Source: Hyphomicrobiales bacterium
GTDB lineage: Bacteria > Pseudomonadota > Alphaproteobacteria > Rhizobiales > Rhizobiaceae
Direction of reading: 5' to 3'
DNA: 64,000 nt
NCBI GenBank assembly: GCA_900470285.1
Contig: UCAG01000013.1
Coordinates: 26,537-90,536, forward strand
The position numbers and the translations under genes are program-made. Below the pieces are notes generated by a model. That model did no database searches. It worked only from the letters and a program-made list of their open reading frames with translations, and was not told the DNA's origin. Of this stretch, positions 37,415 to 46,844 are shown one piece after another; position 1 is the stretch's first letter, and the number at the start of each line of letters is the position of its first letter.

Positions 37415-39358
37415 ATGACAATACATTTGTTGTTCTCACAAAGTTTTATAAAGCTCTGCGCCGGGTTCTCAGTCCGGCTTGTCGCTGCCGGCTTAGGTAA
37501 AGCGGATATTATTGCGGCCTTTGCCAGTGCGGCGCGGCATAATACGTCTTTTAATGATGAACTCGTACATAAAGGTGCAATTTCTGAGGCTGCGCTTTAC
37601 CGGCTTTGGGCTGATGAAACGGGACTGACTTATGATGATGCGCCGGATGCAGGAGAGGTGTTGTTGCGTCCTTTTGATGGCCCGGCTCGTCTCAGCAGTA
37701 TTCGTCATATATTGATTGCAGGGTCTAGAGGCCAAAGCCTGCTTTATATGGCGCCGGATCTCAGGGAATTGGCGATGCTGAAATTCTATTTGCGTCAATA
37801 TCCTGAAATGCGCGAGCGTTTAAGACTATGCCCGCCCTCTGTATTAGTAGCACTTTTACATAACCGTTATGGCAAAGCCGCCGCAGGACGGGCACAAAAA
37901 ATGACACCCGCACATCTTTCCGCCAGTCTGGTGCTGAACGGCTGGCAGGGTTTCTGCTTTGCCGGATTGCTTATCGGGCTGTTATGGATGTTTTTGACAG
38001 GGAGTGGCACTTGGCTGGCTTTTCTCTATTGGGGCATGACATTGTTTTTCTTTGCCTGTGTAACCATTCGTCTTCTGGCGGCATGGAGTGCACGACCATT
38101 ACATATCAGACCGTTGGCACCGTACCGGCTTCATGAGTTGCCGGTTTATACTGTTTTGGTGCCGCTTTATAAAGAAGCCGGGATTGTGCGGCAGCTTGTA
38201 CAGGCACTTATTGCCTTGAACTGGCCGGTCGCAAAATTGGACATCAAGCTGATTTGCGAGGCTGATGACAGTGAAACTTTAGCAGCGCTCTCACGACATA
38301 AATTGCCGGCACATTTTGAGGTTCTGAAAGTTCCCTCTATCGGCCCGCGTACTAAGCCCAAGGCCTTGAACTATGCATTGCAATTTGCCCGCGGCGAATA
38401 TCTGGTTGTGTATGATGCGGAGGACAGACCGCATCGTGATCAGTTGTTGGAGGCATGGCAGGCATTTCAGCGCGGCGGTAATGACCTGGCTTGTCTTCAG
38501 GCGCCGCTGGTGATCGGTAATTTCAACTGTAACTATCTGACACGTTATTTTTCTTTTGAATATGCAGGATTATTTCGCGGGCTGTTGCCATGGTTCAGCC
38601 GTCGTGGTGCAGTGATGCCGTTGGGCGGTACGTCCAATCATCTCCGGCGCAGGGTACTGCAGAAAGTCGGTGGCTGGGATAGTTATAATGTGACGGAAGA
38701 TGCTGATCTAGGCATGCGTCTGGCACGGTTTGGTTACAAGGTAGATGTAATTAATCGTCCGACAACCGAAGACGCGCCGGAAAATTACAAGGACTGGAAA
38801 ACACAACGCACCCGCTGGTTCAAAGGCTGGATGCAGACATGGCTGGTACATATGCGTTCGCCTGTGCAAACCTGCCGTCAGTTAGGTGCCGCGCGTTTCA
38901 GTCTTTACTTGTTATATACAACAGGCCTTTTGTTATCGGCATTGCTGCATCCTTTTATGCTGGTCAGCCTGATTTGGGGTGCTGCTTTAACGGTTTCCGG
39001 TTATCATGATCAGTCCGTCATGGCGGCAGTTTTATTTAATGGTATGAATTTGCTGACAGCGTATCTGAGTTTCCATCTGCTGTGCCACAAGACGCTGCGT
39101 TATGAAGAAAAACGCCGGTACTATTATCTTTGGGGTGTGCCTTTATACTGGTTGTTACTGTCTGTTGCGTCGTGGCGTGCATTTTATCAGATGTTCACTT
39201 CGCCCCATCACTGGGAAAAAACTCCGCATTTTCCGAGCCGTATTGAAGACGGGCTGAAACATGCTGAGGCGGATAGGATGAGTGTACAGACTTTACCGGC
39301 TCATTATGCACAGGAAGGCCTAATCATCCGGCCGGATTGTCACAAAACCGCAATATAA
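37415..39358 (+). CDS. Processive GT2-family glycosyltransferase with N-terminal GspE-like domain
   Basis: 647 residues. The N-terminal about 160 residues resemble the MshEN/type II secretion-like module seen in some rhizobial glycosyltransferases. Two membrane spans lie at about 175-222. The GT2 domain contains EADD at 282-285, DAED at 334-337, TEDAD at 427-431 and QRTRW at 464-468. These are the D, DxD, TED and Q(Q/R)xRW motifs of cellulose-synthase-like processive enzymes. Three or four membrane spans follow. It probably polymerises and exports a beta-linked glycan. It begins a large polysaccharide region; a low-GC upstream stretch (37140-37410) should hold the promoter. Confidence 0.85.
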   Translation: MTIHLLFSQSFIKLCAGFSVRLVAAGLGKADIIAAFASAARHNTSFNDELVHKGAISEAALYRLWADETGLTYDDAPDAGEVLLRPFDGPARLSSIRHILIAGSRGQSLLYMAPDLRELAMLKFYLRQYPEMRERLRLCPPSVLVALLHNRYGKAAAGRAQKMTPAHLSASLVLNGWQGFCFAGLLIGLLWMFLTGSGTWLAFLYWGMTLFFFACVTIRLLAAWSARPLHIRPLAPYRLHELPVYTVLVPLYKEAGIVRQLVQALIALNWPVAKLDIKLICEADDSETLAALSRHKLPAHFEVLKVPSIGPRTKPKALNYALQFARGEYLVVYDAEDRPHRDQLLEAWQAFQRGGNDLACLQAPLVIGNFNCNYLTRYFSFEYAGLFRGLLPWFSRRGAVMPLGGTSNHLRRRVLQKVGGWDSYNVTEDADLGMRLARFGYKVDVINRPTTEDAPENYKDWKTQRTRWFKGWMQTWLVHMRSPVQTCRQLGAARFSLYLLYTTGLLLSALLHPFMLVSLIWGAALTVSGYHDQSVMAAVLFNGMNLLTAYLSFHLLCHKTLRYEEKRRYYYLWGVPLYWLLLSVASWRAFYQMFTSPHHWEKTPHFPSRIEDGLKHAEADRMSVQTLPAHYAQEGLIIRPDCHKTAI

Positions 39359-39545
39359 ATCATAAATAGTCCGGTTGTTCTTTTCGGGCAGGCAATGCAC
39401 TTTCCGGAAAAAACATATGAAATCAGCAAAATAAATGTATTCTGAGAAACTGTGCTGCTATCTGAAAGATAATATGCGCATCTGTTGAAATAATACATAG
39501 CAGGCGTATTGCAACAGGGCAGGCATAAAGGCGGCATTCAGATTT

Positions 39546-40895
39546 ATGGTTACTGGTCAGAAACAGCAAGGCGGCGTTTCCAACATAATGGCATCAGATA
39601 CGGACGGAGAGCGGAAGCAGGAGAGTGGGCAGCAGAGATTGCTGGAAACTTTGCGTAAATCTGCGCCTTATTTGCTTATAGTTTTGCCGTTATTCTTACT
39701 CCTCCACGCTTGGGGTATTTCCACTCCGCTTGCAGTGACAGGCTGTCTGCTGCTCTTTATTCTGGTCATTGCTCTGGTGTTTTCCAGCACGCCGAAACCT
39801 GTTGCGGTCATGGCCAAAACCGGTAAGCGTGAAGGGCCGTTGTCGCGTTTATCCGGTGAGCGTCTTGCAGATTTTTTACCTGACCCGCTGGTGCTTTTCG
39901 ATGCTGAGGGAACGATCCTTTATGTTAATCATGCCGCCCGGGAAGCGTTCCCGCCACTGGCGCGGGATGCTTCTTTGTATTTGTGTTTCCGGTCGCCGGA
40001 AATGCATTCGCTGATACAGGGGATTATTGCAGACGGGCAGGCCCGGTCATCGGATTATCTGGAGCGGCTGCCGTTTGAGCGCTGGTATCGCGCCTCGGTC
40101 ATGACCTTTGAAACGGCTAAAGGTGAGGCGGATTGTTTTATCCTGATTTTCCGTGACCAGACGGAACTACGCCGTATTGACCGTATGCGCTCGGATTTTA
40201 TTGCCAATGCCAGTCATGAGCTGCGTACACCTCTGGCTTCATTGCGCGGTTTTATTGAAACGCTGCAAGGCCCTGCGCGCGACGATGCTGCTGCACGGGA
40301 GCGTTTTCTGGGCATTATGCAGACACAGGCGGATCGTATGTCGCGTCTGATTGATGATTTGCTGTCTCTTTCCCGTCTGGAAATGAAGGCCGCGATTCCG
40401 GTCAAAGAGCGCATCGACATAGGACAGGTACTGAGCCATGTGGTAGAGACACTGGCACCGATGGCGACCGGTGTTGGCGTGGTCATTGAATGGGCGAAAC
40501 CGGATCATCCGGTCTGGCTGCCCGGCGACAAAGACGAGCTGATTCAGGTGTTCCAGAACCTGATTGAAAATGCCTGCAAATATGGCCAGGCAGGCAAGCG
40601 TGTTATTGTCAGTCTTGATGAGCAGGGGGGCGAGACAACATCAACCACTGCAGATGCGCTGCGCGGTTTTTCTGTCAGCGTAGAGGATTTTGGCCCCGGT
40701 ATACCGGCTGAGCATTTACCGCGTCTGACCGAGCGTTTTTATCGTGTCGATGTGGATAGCAGTCGCGCCCATAAAGGTACAGGATTGGGGCTCGCGATCG
40801 TTAAACATATTCTGACCCGCCATCGTGGCCGGTTGATCGTACGTTCACAGCTTGGAAAAGGCGCTGTATTCACAGTCGTATTTGCGGGGTCATAA
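39546..40895 (+). CDS. phoR: PhoR-type sensor histidine kinase
   Basis: 449 residues. Two N-terminal hydrophobic segments (about 40-57 and 60-80) precede a PAS domain (about 105-205, DPLVLFDAEGTILYVN). The HisKA phospho-acceptor histidine is at about 224 in NASHELRTPLASLRG, and an HATPase_c domain contains NLIENACKYG, FGPGIP and GTGLGLAIVKHI. The dimerisation helix and PAS match phosphate-starvation sensor PhoR. The usual neighbours (phoB, pst genes) are not in the window. It could instead control the surrounding polysaccharide genes. An alternative start at codon 15 exists. Confidence 0.8.
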   Translation: MVTGQKQQGGVSNIMASDTDGERKQESGQQRLLETLRKSAPYLLIVLPLFLLLHAWGISTPLAVTGCLLLFILVIALVFSSTPKPVAVMAKTGKREGPLSRLSGERLADFLPDPLVLFDAEGTILYVNHAAREAFPPLARDASLYLCFRSPEMHSLIQGIIADGQARSSDYLERLPFERWYRASVMTFETAKGEADCFILIFRDQTELRRIDRMRSDFIANASHELRTPLASLRGFIETLQGPARDDAAARERFLGIMQTQADRMSRLIDDLLSLSRLEMKAAIPVKERIDIGQVLSHVVETLAPMATGVGVVIEWAKPDHPVWLPGDKDELIQVFQNLIENACKYGQAGKRVIVSLDEQGGETTSTTADALRGFSVSVEDFGPGIPAEHLPRLTERFYRVDVDSSRAHKGTGLGLAIVKHILTRHRGRLIVRSQLGKGAVFTVVFAGS

Positions 40896-40923
40896 TTGAA
40901 AGATCGATCCGCGGGCTGACTAA

Positions 40924-42216
40924 TCAGCGCGTAAAGCCGCGGATCAGGCGCCATTTCAGCGGGCGCACACCCTGCCAGAATGCAGTGGAACGCAAACGGG
41001 ACATTATATCTTTATGCATTTCATAGAGGCGCCCCCGTAAAGTGGCACAGACGGTGAGGCGTTTGAGCGGAATGATCAGATCACAATTCTGTAATTTCCA
41101 TTCTTCGTCACCAACGCCAAGATCAAGACAATTATAGCCTTGTTCTTTCAATTCTTTGATGAGCAGATAATGCAATATGTGGCCGGGAGAGTATTTCGCC
41201 CAGTTTTTCAAATTCGACGCAATCATGATGCCGTAATAATGCGGCCCGCTGACCAACCCCCACATGCAGGCGAGAATTTCTCCGTTCAGTTTCAGTGCGG
41301 AAAAATGCAGCACACCTGCTGATTGAAATGCCCGTGTTGCTTCATTGAAATAGCGGATTTTCTCAGGATATTTCTCAAATCCCGGTACATGGGTTTCAAT
41401 AAAACGCTGTTGTTTTTCCCGCAGCATGAATTCCAGAAGTGCTTGATTTTCTGCCTCGTTTTTTGTTGTGACAAACGCGCAATCACCTAATTCATGGAGG
41501 CGGCGGAGTTTGCGCCGGATGATTTTCGGGCGCACAAGACTTTTCTGAATACTGTCCCAGTCATGAGACAATATATTGGCATGGCTGTCCGCTGAATTGC
41601 TCTTATTAGCGAGCAGGAATATCGGATTAGTCAGATTGCCCAGCTTTTCGGGCATGTTGTTGAAATCGGCGAAATCAAAGACCGGCAGAGCTTTCTGTAT
41701 CTGCTGCCATATATTTTCTGCCTGTAAACGGGTCCAGATAATTCCGCAGGCAAACAGCACCGGTGAATTATAATCGGCCACGCCCTGATCCGTGAATGAC
41801 AGTATGCGTGTTCCGTTGCGTATAAATATAGCAAGAGGCAAAAATATAACCGGTCTGCCGTCTTCCGTACGAACTTCCACAAGGCATAGCTCAGCCTTTA
41901 ATGCCGGAGCGTAGGTTTCTTCCCAGACTTTCAAAAAGGTTGTGGTTTGAAAAATATGATAATTCGGGCTTGCATGGCTATACAGTTTGCCGGGGCCATC
42001 TTTCTCAGCGGCAGGCCAGTCGCCTGAAACATCCCGAACAGACTTAAAACAGCGGATATTATAAGTCGGACACAGTGAAATATGCGGATCAGAACTGAGG
42101 GCAAGATATTCGCTTTTGGGTATCTGCACGGGATCGATCAGGCTTAAATCCGGCTCTCCCCGGGAAAGCTGTATCGAACTGATTGATGCCATGCCGCTTT
42201 GCCTTGTTTTGTTCAA
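40924..42216 (-). CDS. GNAT/FemAB-like acyltransferase of the BcsL/CelD type
   Basis: 430 residues. The C-terminal half contains the Acetyltransf_6 (FemAB/GNAT-like) pattern: FMLREKQQRFIETHVPGFE, LHFSALKLNGEILACMWGLV and ELKEQGYNCLDLGVGDEEWK. The family modifies polysaccharides or their precursors in exopolysaccharide and cellulose loci. It is transcribed away from the neighbouring glycosyltransferase gene. It likely adds an acyl group to a sugar, with acetyl-CoA or aminoacyl-tRNA as donor unproven. Confidence 0.75.
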   Translation of the reverse strand: MNKTRQSGMASISSIQLSRGEPDLSLIDPVQIPKSEYLALSSDPHISLCPTYNIRCFKSVRDVSGDWPAAEKDGPGKLYSHASPNYHIFQTTTFLKVWEETYAPALKAELCLVEVRTEDGRPVIFLPLAIFIRNGTRILSFTDQGVADYNSPVLFACGIIWTRLQAENIWQQIQKALPVFDFADFNNMPEKLGNLTNPIFLLANKSNSADSHANILSHDWDSIQKSLVRPKIIRRKLRRLHELGDCAFVTTKNEAENQALLEFMLREKQQRFIETHVPGFEKYPEKIRYFNEATRAFQSAGVLHFSALKLNGEILACMWGLVSGPHYYGIMIASNLKNWAKYSPGHILHYLLIKELKEQGYNCLDLGVGDEEWKLQNCDLIIPLKRLTVCATLRGRLYEMHKDIMSRLRSTAFWQGVRPLKWRLIRGFTR

Positions 42217-42527
42217 TGATAGTCAGGCGTGATGTTGAAAGCCGTTTTATGTTTGATTGAAAATTGAGGCGACTCTGGCAGAATTGTGTAAACAATGTCC
42301 TAGGGAAAAAATGAAACACAGAATTATTTTTATTGTTTGCGAATAAGAAAAGTCAGTCTGTTGTTTTGTAGTATTTAAGTGATTTTTATTTAAGCAAGAT
42401 ATTAATATTAATGGTTTTTGCGAATATATTCTGAGGCTGTGTTTGATGGCAGGCGTTAATTGCATTTTATATGTCTTATGCCTATATGCGCGTGATAAGC
42501 CCGATGCTCAGACAAGCAGGATGTAAG
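42217..42527. other. AT-rich divergent promoter region in the polysaccharide locus
   Basis: About 310 bases between the divergent acyltransferase and GT2 genes. Notably AT-rich from 42310 to 42420. No coding sequence; expected to hold two promoters. Confidence 0.4.
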
Positions 42528-43538
42528 ATGACGGTCTCAATCATTATCAAAGCATTGAATGAAGAACGACGGATTGCCGCCGCGATTGAAAGTGCTCTTG
42601 CGGCTTTGCCTGATGGTCAGGGTGAGGTTATCCTGGCGGATAGTGGTTCCACCGACCGTACGATTGAGATCGCTAAGCAATATCCGATTGTTATTGCCCA
42701 GATCGAGGCACCGGCAAAACCAAGCTGCGGACTGGGCCCGCAACTGGGATACCAGTATAGCCGCTATCCTTATATTTGCCTGATAGACGGGGATATGGAG
42801 ATTGCACCGGATTTTATTGCGCCTGCTTTGCAATATTTGCAGGAAAATCCCCGTGTTGCAGGCGTTGCCGGTCATGTGGTGGAGCAAAATCATGAGAGTC
42901 TTGAATATGTCCGCCGTGACCAGATCAAAGTGGCTTATAAAGGTGTAGGCACTGTCGACCGCATCAATTGCGGTGGCCTTTATCGGCGTGAAGCAATCGA
43001 AGAAGTGGGATATTTTTCAGACCGTAATCTGCACAGCTATGAGGAATATGATCTGGGTGTACGATTGCGAACCAAAGGCTGGACATTGTTTCGTCTCGAC
43101 CGGCGTTTTGTTTATCACACGGGTCATGAAGTGAATGCTTATAGCCTGCTGGTCAGGCGCTGGCGGTCAAAATATATTCGCGGTATCGGTGAATTGCTGC
43201 GTGGGGCCGTTGGCAAACCGCATCTGAAAAACCTGTTCGTTGAATTGCCGGAATTGCGTTTGTGGATGATGGTTTACGGCTGGATTTTTGCGATGCTGAT
43301 GGTTCTGGTTTTTGTGCCGGACTTTGCTTTCGCCGTTCTGATTGATGTTGTGTGGATCTTATGTGCGGTGGTGCTTATGGGTATCAAACACAAGAATATG
43401 CAGATCGGTCTTTATTCTGTGGTCGCATGGTTTTTCCATGCTGCAGCACTTCCGATCGGTTTTTTTACACCGAGGATTGATCCTGCTGCGCGGATTGAGA
43501 GCAAGCTTATTCCGGCAGCTGAAAAATCAGCCGGATAA
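42528..43538 (+). CDS. GT2-family glycosyltransferase
   Basis: About 336 residues from the ATG at 42528, which directly precedes the canonical VSIIIKALNEERRI start of the GT-A fold. Metal-binding DxD-like LIDGDMEI lies near 95, with ADSGSTDRTIEIA before it. Two hydrophobic segments at the C terminus (about 255-320) anchor it to the membrane. It transfers a sugar to a lipid-linked acceptor in the same locus. Donor and linkage are unknown. Confidence 0.88.
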   Translation: MTVSIIIKALNEERRIAAAIESALAALPDGQGEVILADSGSTDRTIEIAKQYPIVIAQIEAPAKPSCGLGPQLGYQYSRYPYICLIDGDMEIAPDFIAPALQYLQENPRVAGVAGHVVEQNHESLEYVRRDQIKVAYKGVGTVDRINCGGLYRREAIEEVGYFSDRNLHSYEEYDLGVRLRTKGWTLFRLDRRFVYHTGHEVNAYSLLVRRWRSKYIRGIGELLRGAVGKPHLKNLFVELPELRLWMMVYGWIFAMLMVLVFVPDFAFAVLIDVVWILCAVVLMGIKHKNMQIGLYSVVAWFFHAAALPIGFFTPRIDPAARIESKLIPAAEKSAG

Positions 43539-43551
43539 AGTGAGGCTTAAG

Positions 43552-43639
43552 GCGTATCCCGAAAAGTGTGAAGCGCCTTTGTGGGGAAATCAGTCCGCCG
43601 GACTGATTTTTCATCCCGTTTCGGTCAGATAAGATACGC
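43552..43639. repeat. 88-bp palindromic intergenic element
   Basis: The ends GCGTATC (43552) and GATACGC (43639) are inverted. The centre is a 10-bp perfect stem AAATCAGTCC (43587-43596) with its complement at 43600-43609. TATCCCGAAAAGTGTGAAGCG at the left resembles intergenic repeats common in Brucella-group genomes. It lies between convergent genes. Confidence 0.6.
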
Positions 43640-43655
43640 GTAAAAACAAAAAAGA

Positions 43656-43697
43656 TAGAGTATTTCTTATATTTCCAGATGGGCCGGAAATACTCTA
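43656..43697. repeat. TAGAGTATTTC...GAAATACTCTA inverted repeat at the flippase stop codon
   Basis: The 11-bp perfect arms (43656-43666, 43687-43697) flank 20 bases. The terminal TAG of the right arm, read on the minus strand, is the stop codon of the flippase gene. It may double as a terminator hairpin. Confidence 0.6.
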
Positions 43698-45002
43698 ATC
43701 GGCCTGTGGCTGTGTTCTGGTTCTTTGCCGCCGGATCAGCCACAGCAATACCCACCAGACACTGGCGGCAATAGAAAACTCAATCAGATAAATTGAGATA
43801 AACGTACCGGTCGGCGGCATCAGCCATGTGGCGAATGCCAGCACAGGTGTGCCGAGCAGATTGCCGGCATTGAGAATAGCCGCGCGATATCCGTGCTCCC
43901 CCGCTGCTCCCATGACTTCAACTCCGATTGACCAGAGTGAAAAGGGGATAATAACCCAGCACAAAATTTGCGTGAAATAGACCATGGATTGATATTCATG
44001 GCCGAAAATCAGAGGCAGATAGGGCGCCAGACAATAAATAAAAACGGCTGTGAAAACGGCAATGCCTAAAGCTATGAATGTGGATTTTTTAGCCAGCGGC
44101 CATGCTTTGTCGATACCGTTTGCGCTAAGTCTGGCGAGCCGCGGATAGAGCAAACGGTTCATAGCATCAATATTCAGATAACTGCTGTCAACGATACGTC
44201 GTGCAACACCATAGCTGCCGATGACTGCAGGAGACAGCAGCAGGCCGAGCAGCAGCAAGTCGATATTTTGCCGAAATGCACGGAAGATGAATGGTGTTGC
44301 AAAGAAAATACCGAGCTTGATTTCTTCACGTACCAGCCGGAATTTCGGTTTTCCCAGACGAAGCAGCAATGCCCAATAGACGAGCAACACCAGCAAGTGA
44401 CAGGAAAATTGCCACCACGCCCAGCCATTAATGGTGTTGACGCCGAAAACGATACAGGCCAGCACTGCAGCAAGCGTGCGGGCAAAAGCAAAACCAACAA
44501 CGGAAAGATTGGCAGCTTTGAAGTTGCTGTGTCCGATATAGATTGCTTCAACAAGTAAAATGAGACGCAACAGAACAACATTCGTAACAAGATACAGAAA
44601 CAGGCTGATCTGGTTCGTGACCGGATTTGTTGAAAACTCGATCCAATAGGGAAGTATCAGCATTCCTGCTGCTATCAGCAGGCTGCCGCTGATGCCGACA
44701 AGTATCAGATTATGGCCAAGCATAGAGGGATAAATTTTGTTATCCTGAGCGACCCGCCGTAACAGACATTCTGCCCCGCCCATACCGCAAATATGCACCA
44801 CAATACTTGTGATCGCCATAATCGTGATGAACATGCCAAATTCAGCAGCACCGAGAAAACGGGCAAGAATAGCAAATGTTACAAGCTGTGCTACACTTGC
44901 CATTATGAGGCTTCCGCTGGAAGCCATATAGGAGAGGAGCGACGGTATATATCGTCTGATACGCGCAGACATGCGGTTGTCCGGCAACTCCGTTTCACTC
45001 AT
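43695..45002 (-). CDS. Wzx-type polysaccharide flippase
   Basis: 435 residues with about twelve hydrophobic segments, of the oligosaccharide flippase (MATE/MVF) superfamily. FLGAAEFGMFITIMAI near the N terminus is typical. It moves lipid-linked sugar units from the cytoplasmic to the periplasmic face of the inner membrane. Together with the Wzz-like and Wzy-like genes just downstream on the other strand it completes a Wzx/Wzy-type assembly route. The stop codon lies in a palindromic element. Confidence 0.88.
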   Translation of the reverse strand: MSETELPDNRMSARIRRYIPSLLSYMASSGSLIMASVAQLVTFAILARFLGAAEFGMFITIMAITSIVVHICGMGGAECLLRRVAQDNKIYPSMLGHNLILVGISGSLLIAAGMLILPYWIEFSTNPVTNQISLFLYLVTNVVLLRLILLVEAIYIGHSNFKAANLSVVGFAFARTLAAVLACIVFGVNTINGWAWWQFSCHLLVLLVYWALLLRLGKPKFRLVREEIKLGIFFATPFIFRAFRQNIDLLLLGLLLSPAVIGSYGVARRIVDSSYLNIDAMNRLLYPRLARLSANGIDKAWPLAKKSTFIALGIAVFTAVFIYCLAPYLPLIFGHEYQSMVYFTQILCWVIIPFSLWSIGVEVMGAAGEHGYRAAILNAGNLLGTPVLAFATWLMPPTGTFISIYLIEFSIAASVWWVLLWLIRRQRTRTQPQAD

Positions 45003-45268
45003 AGTTTTATTTCCCTTGTCGCAGCCTCTCTATAGCATTTTCCGGTGAAAGGGAATAATTTTAGACCCGAAAATATAAAGACGGGAAAGATCTGTTATTA
45101 ATTATTATAAGTAAAATTTAAAATAATGCTTTACATGAAATCCAATACTTAAACTTTGCCGATGAGGCTTTGTTAACCTTTTTTTTTAATATCTCTGTTA
45201 CTGCATAAATAAGATACAGCAATTGAGCCCTCTATACGGGTTTTGCCTCAAGCTATTAGAGATGTCTG
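45003..45268. promoter_or_regulatory. Divergent promoter region, flippase / chain-length regulator
   Basis: An AT-rich 266-base gap between the start of the flippase gene (minus) and the Wzz/GumC-like gene (plus). It must carry promoters for both and so for the five-gene operon 45269-51362. No clear -10/-35 pair or operator was identified by eye. Confidence 0.4.
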
Positions 45269-46834
45269 ATGTATACGCTGCAAGAATTAGCTAAAAAAGC
45301 CAAACCCGCGTCTGCCGGCAGCCGCGGCGCAGAAGCTGTTTTGCAGCCAGATACAGATATGCGGCCGGAACAGGATCGTAAAAGCGCTTCTGAGCCTTTG
45401 CAGAGAGATTATGCTGACAGTAACGAGGGACGTCCTGCACAGCGGAGCTGGGTTTTTCCCGTTGTTGGTTTTTCAGACATTATCAACTGGCTGCTGCGTT
45501 ATTGGTGGCTGATCCTGCTGCTCACTCTTATAGGGGCAGCTGTTGGTATTGGCTTTGGTAAAACCGCCAAGCCGCGTTTCACTGCGGGTTCGGATATTCT
45601 TGTTGCACCGTCGAATTTGCAGGTCGTGCCGAACGATGTTTATGCAACCAGTATGCAGGCAGAAAGCCAGCTGATGGATATTGAAAGCAAGCTGCGCCTG
45701 CTGACTTCCGGTAATGTGCTGCAGCGTGTGGTCAATGAGCTGAAATTACAGGATGATCCGGAATTTAACGGAACAGAGAAGACATTATTCTCCGGCCTTC
45801 TGGGGGAGGCAAAGAAGGTGGATGGTGTTGATCCGGAACAGGCAAAGAATATTGCAGCCTTGCGTGAATTGTCGTCGCGTGTAGATGCCCGACGTCCGGA
45901 GCGCTCTTATCTGATTAATCTCACTGTCTGGGCGCGCGAGCCTGAGAAGGCTGTATTATTGACAGATACCGTTGCCAAAGCGTTTCAGGATGAGGTCGCA
46001 CAGAATGAGCAGGATGGTGCTGCGCGTGCTGCCCGTGCGTTGACGGAGCCGCTGAGTGAACTGAAAAAAGCAGCAACCGATGCGGAAATGAAAGTGGCAC
46101 AGTTCCGTAATGCACAAGGTCTTCAGACCGGTAATACCGGTGAGCTGGTCAGTGCGCAGGCTTTGACAGAAATCAATTCGCAGCTTGTTGGCGCGCTGAG
46201 CCGTCAGGCTGAAGCAAAGTCCCGTTACGCAGAACTGACCAGCGCCGGTAATCAGGCTCTGGATCCGTCCGGCACATTACAATCTCCGACGCTGACTGCA
46301 TTGCGCACACAATATGCGACCCTGAAGCAACGCCTTGATGCCATGACCATGACTTATGGTCCGCGTTATCCTGAACTGGCTAGTGCTCAGTCCCAGATTG
46401 CAGGCTTGCAGGCACAAATTTCACAGGAGACGTCACGGATTTTGCGCGCAGCAAAACTGGATCTCGATCAGGCAAATTCTGTGGTCGAAACATTGCGTCG
46501 TCAGATAGAGACTGCGCGGTCTGCAGTATCTCTTGATACGGATGCACAGGTTACTCTGAATGACCTTGAACGTGATCGTCTGACGAAGACAACTTTATAT
46601 CAGACCTATCTGACCCGTGCGCAGGAGATTGCCCAGCGCCAGCAGATCGATGCAACCAATATCCGTATTGCTTCACCGGCCTTGCCGCCGAAGAACCGTT
46701 CATGGCCTCCGGGTACAGCTCTTCTTACCGTAGCCGGTGCCGTTGTGGGCGGTGGTCTTGGTGCAGGACTAGCTTTGCTTTTCGGGTTTATAGGACTTTT
46801 CCGTGCACAGTCCCGCGCCACCTATGTAAAATAG
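45269..46834 (+). CDS. Wzz/GumC-like polysaccharide co-polymerase (chain-length determinant)
   Basis: 521 residues. A disordered cytoplasmic N terminus (1-65) precedes the first transmembrane segment at about 75-97 (WWLILLLTLIGAAVGIGFG). A long periplasmic part contains coiled coil (about 250-440), and the second transmembrane segment is at about 485-510 with a Pro-rich motif before it (PALPPKNRSWPPG). There is no BY-kinase domain, unlike ExoP or Wzc. It regulates polymer length and links the polymerase to export. First gene of a five-gene operon; the next gene starts 10 bases after the stop. Confidence 0.88.
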   Translation: MYTLQELAKKAKPASAGSRGAEAVLQPDTDMRPEQDRKSASEPLQRDYADSNEGRPAQRSWVFPVVGFSDIINWLLRYWWLILLLTLIGAAVGIGFGKTAKPRFTAGSDILVAPSNLQVVPNDVYATSMQAESQLMDIESKLRLLTSGNVLQRVVNELKLQDDPEFNGTEKTLFSGLLGEAKKVDGVDPEQAKNIAALRELSSRVDARRPERSYLINLTVWAREPEKAVLLTDTVAKAFQDEVAQNEQDGAARAARALTEPLSELKKAATDAEMKVAQFRNAQGLQTGNTGELVSAQALTEINSQLVGALSRQAEAKSRYAELTSAGNQALDPSGTLQSPTLTALRTQYATLKQRLDAMTMTYGPRYPELASAQSQIAGLQAQISQETSRILRAAKLDLDQANSVVETLRRQIETARSAVSLDTDAQVTLNDLERDRLTKTTLYQTYLTRAQEIAQRQQIDATNIRIASPALPPKNRSWPPGTALLTVAGAVVGGGLGAGLALLFGFIGLFRAQSRATYVK

Positions 46835-46844
46835 GTGAAACAAG

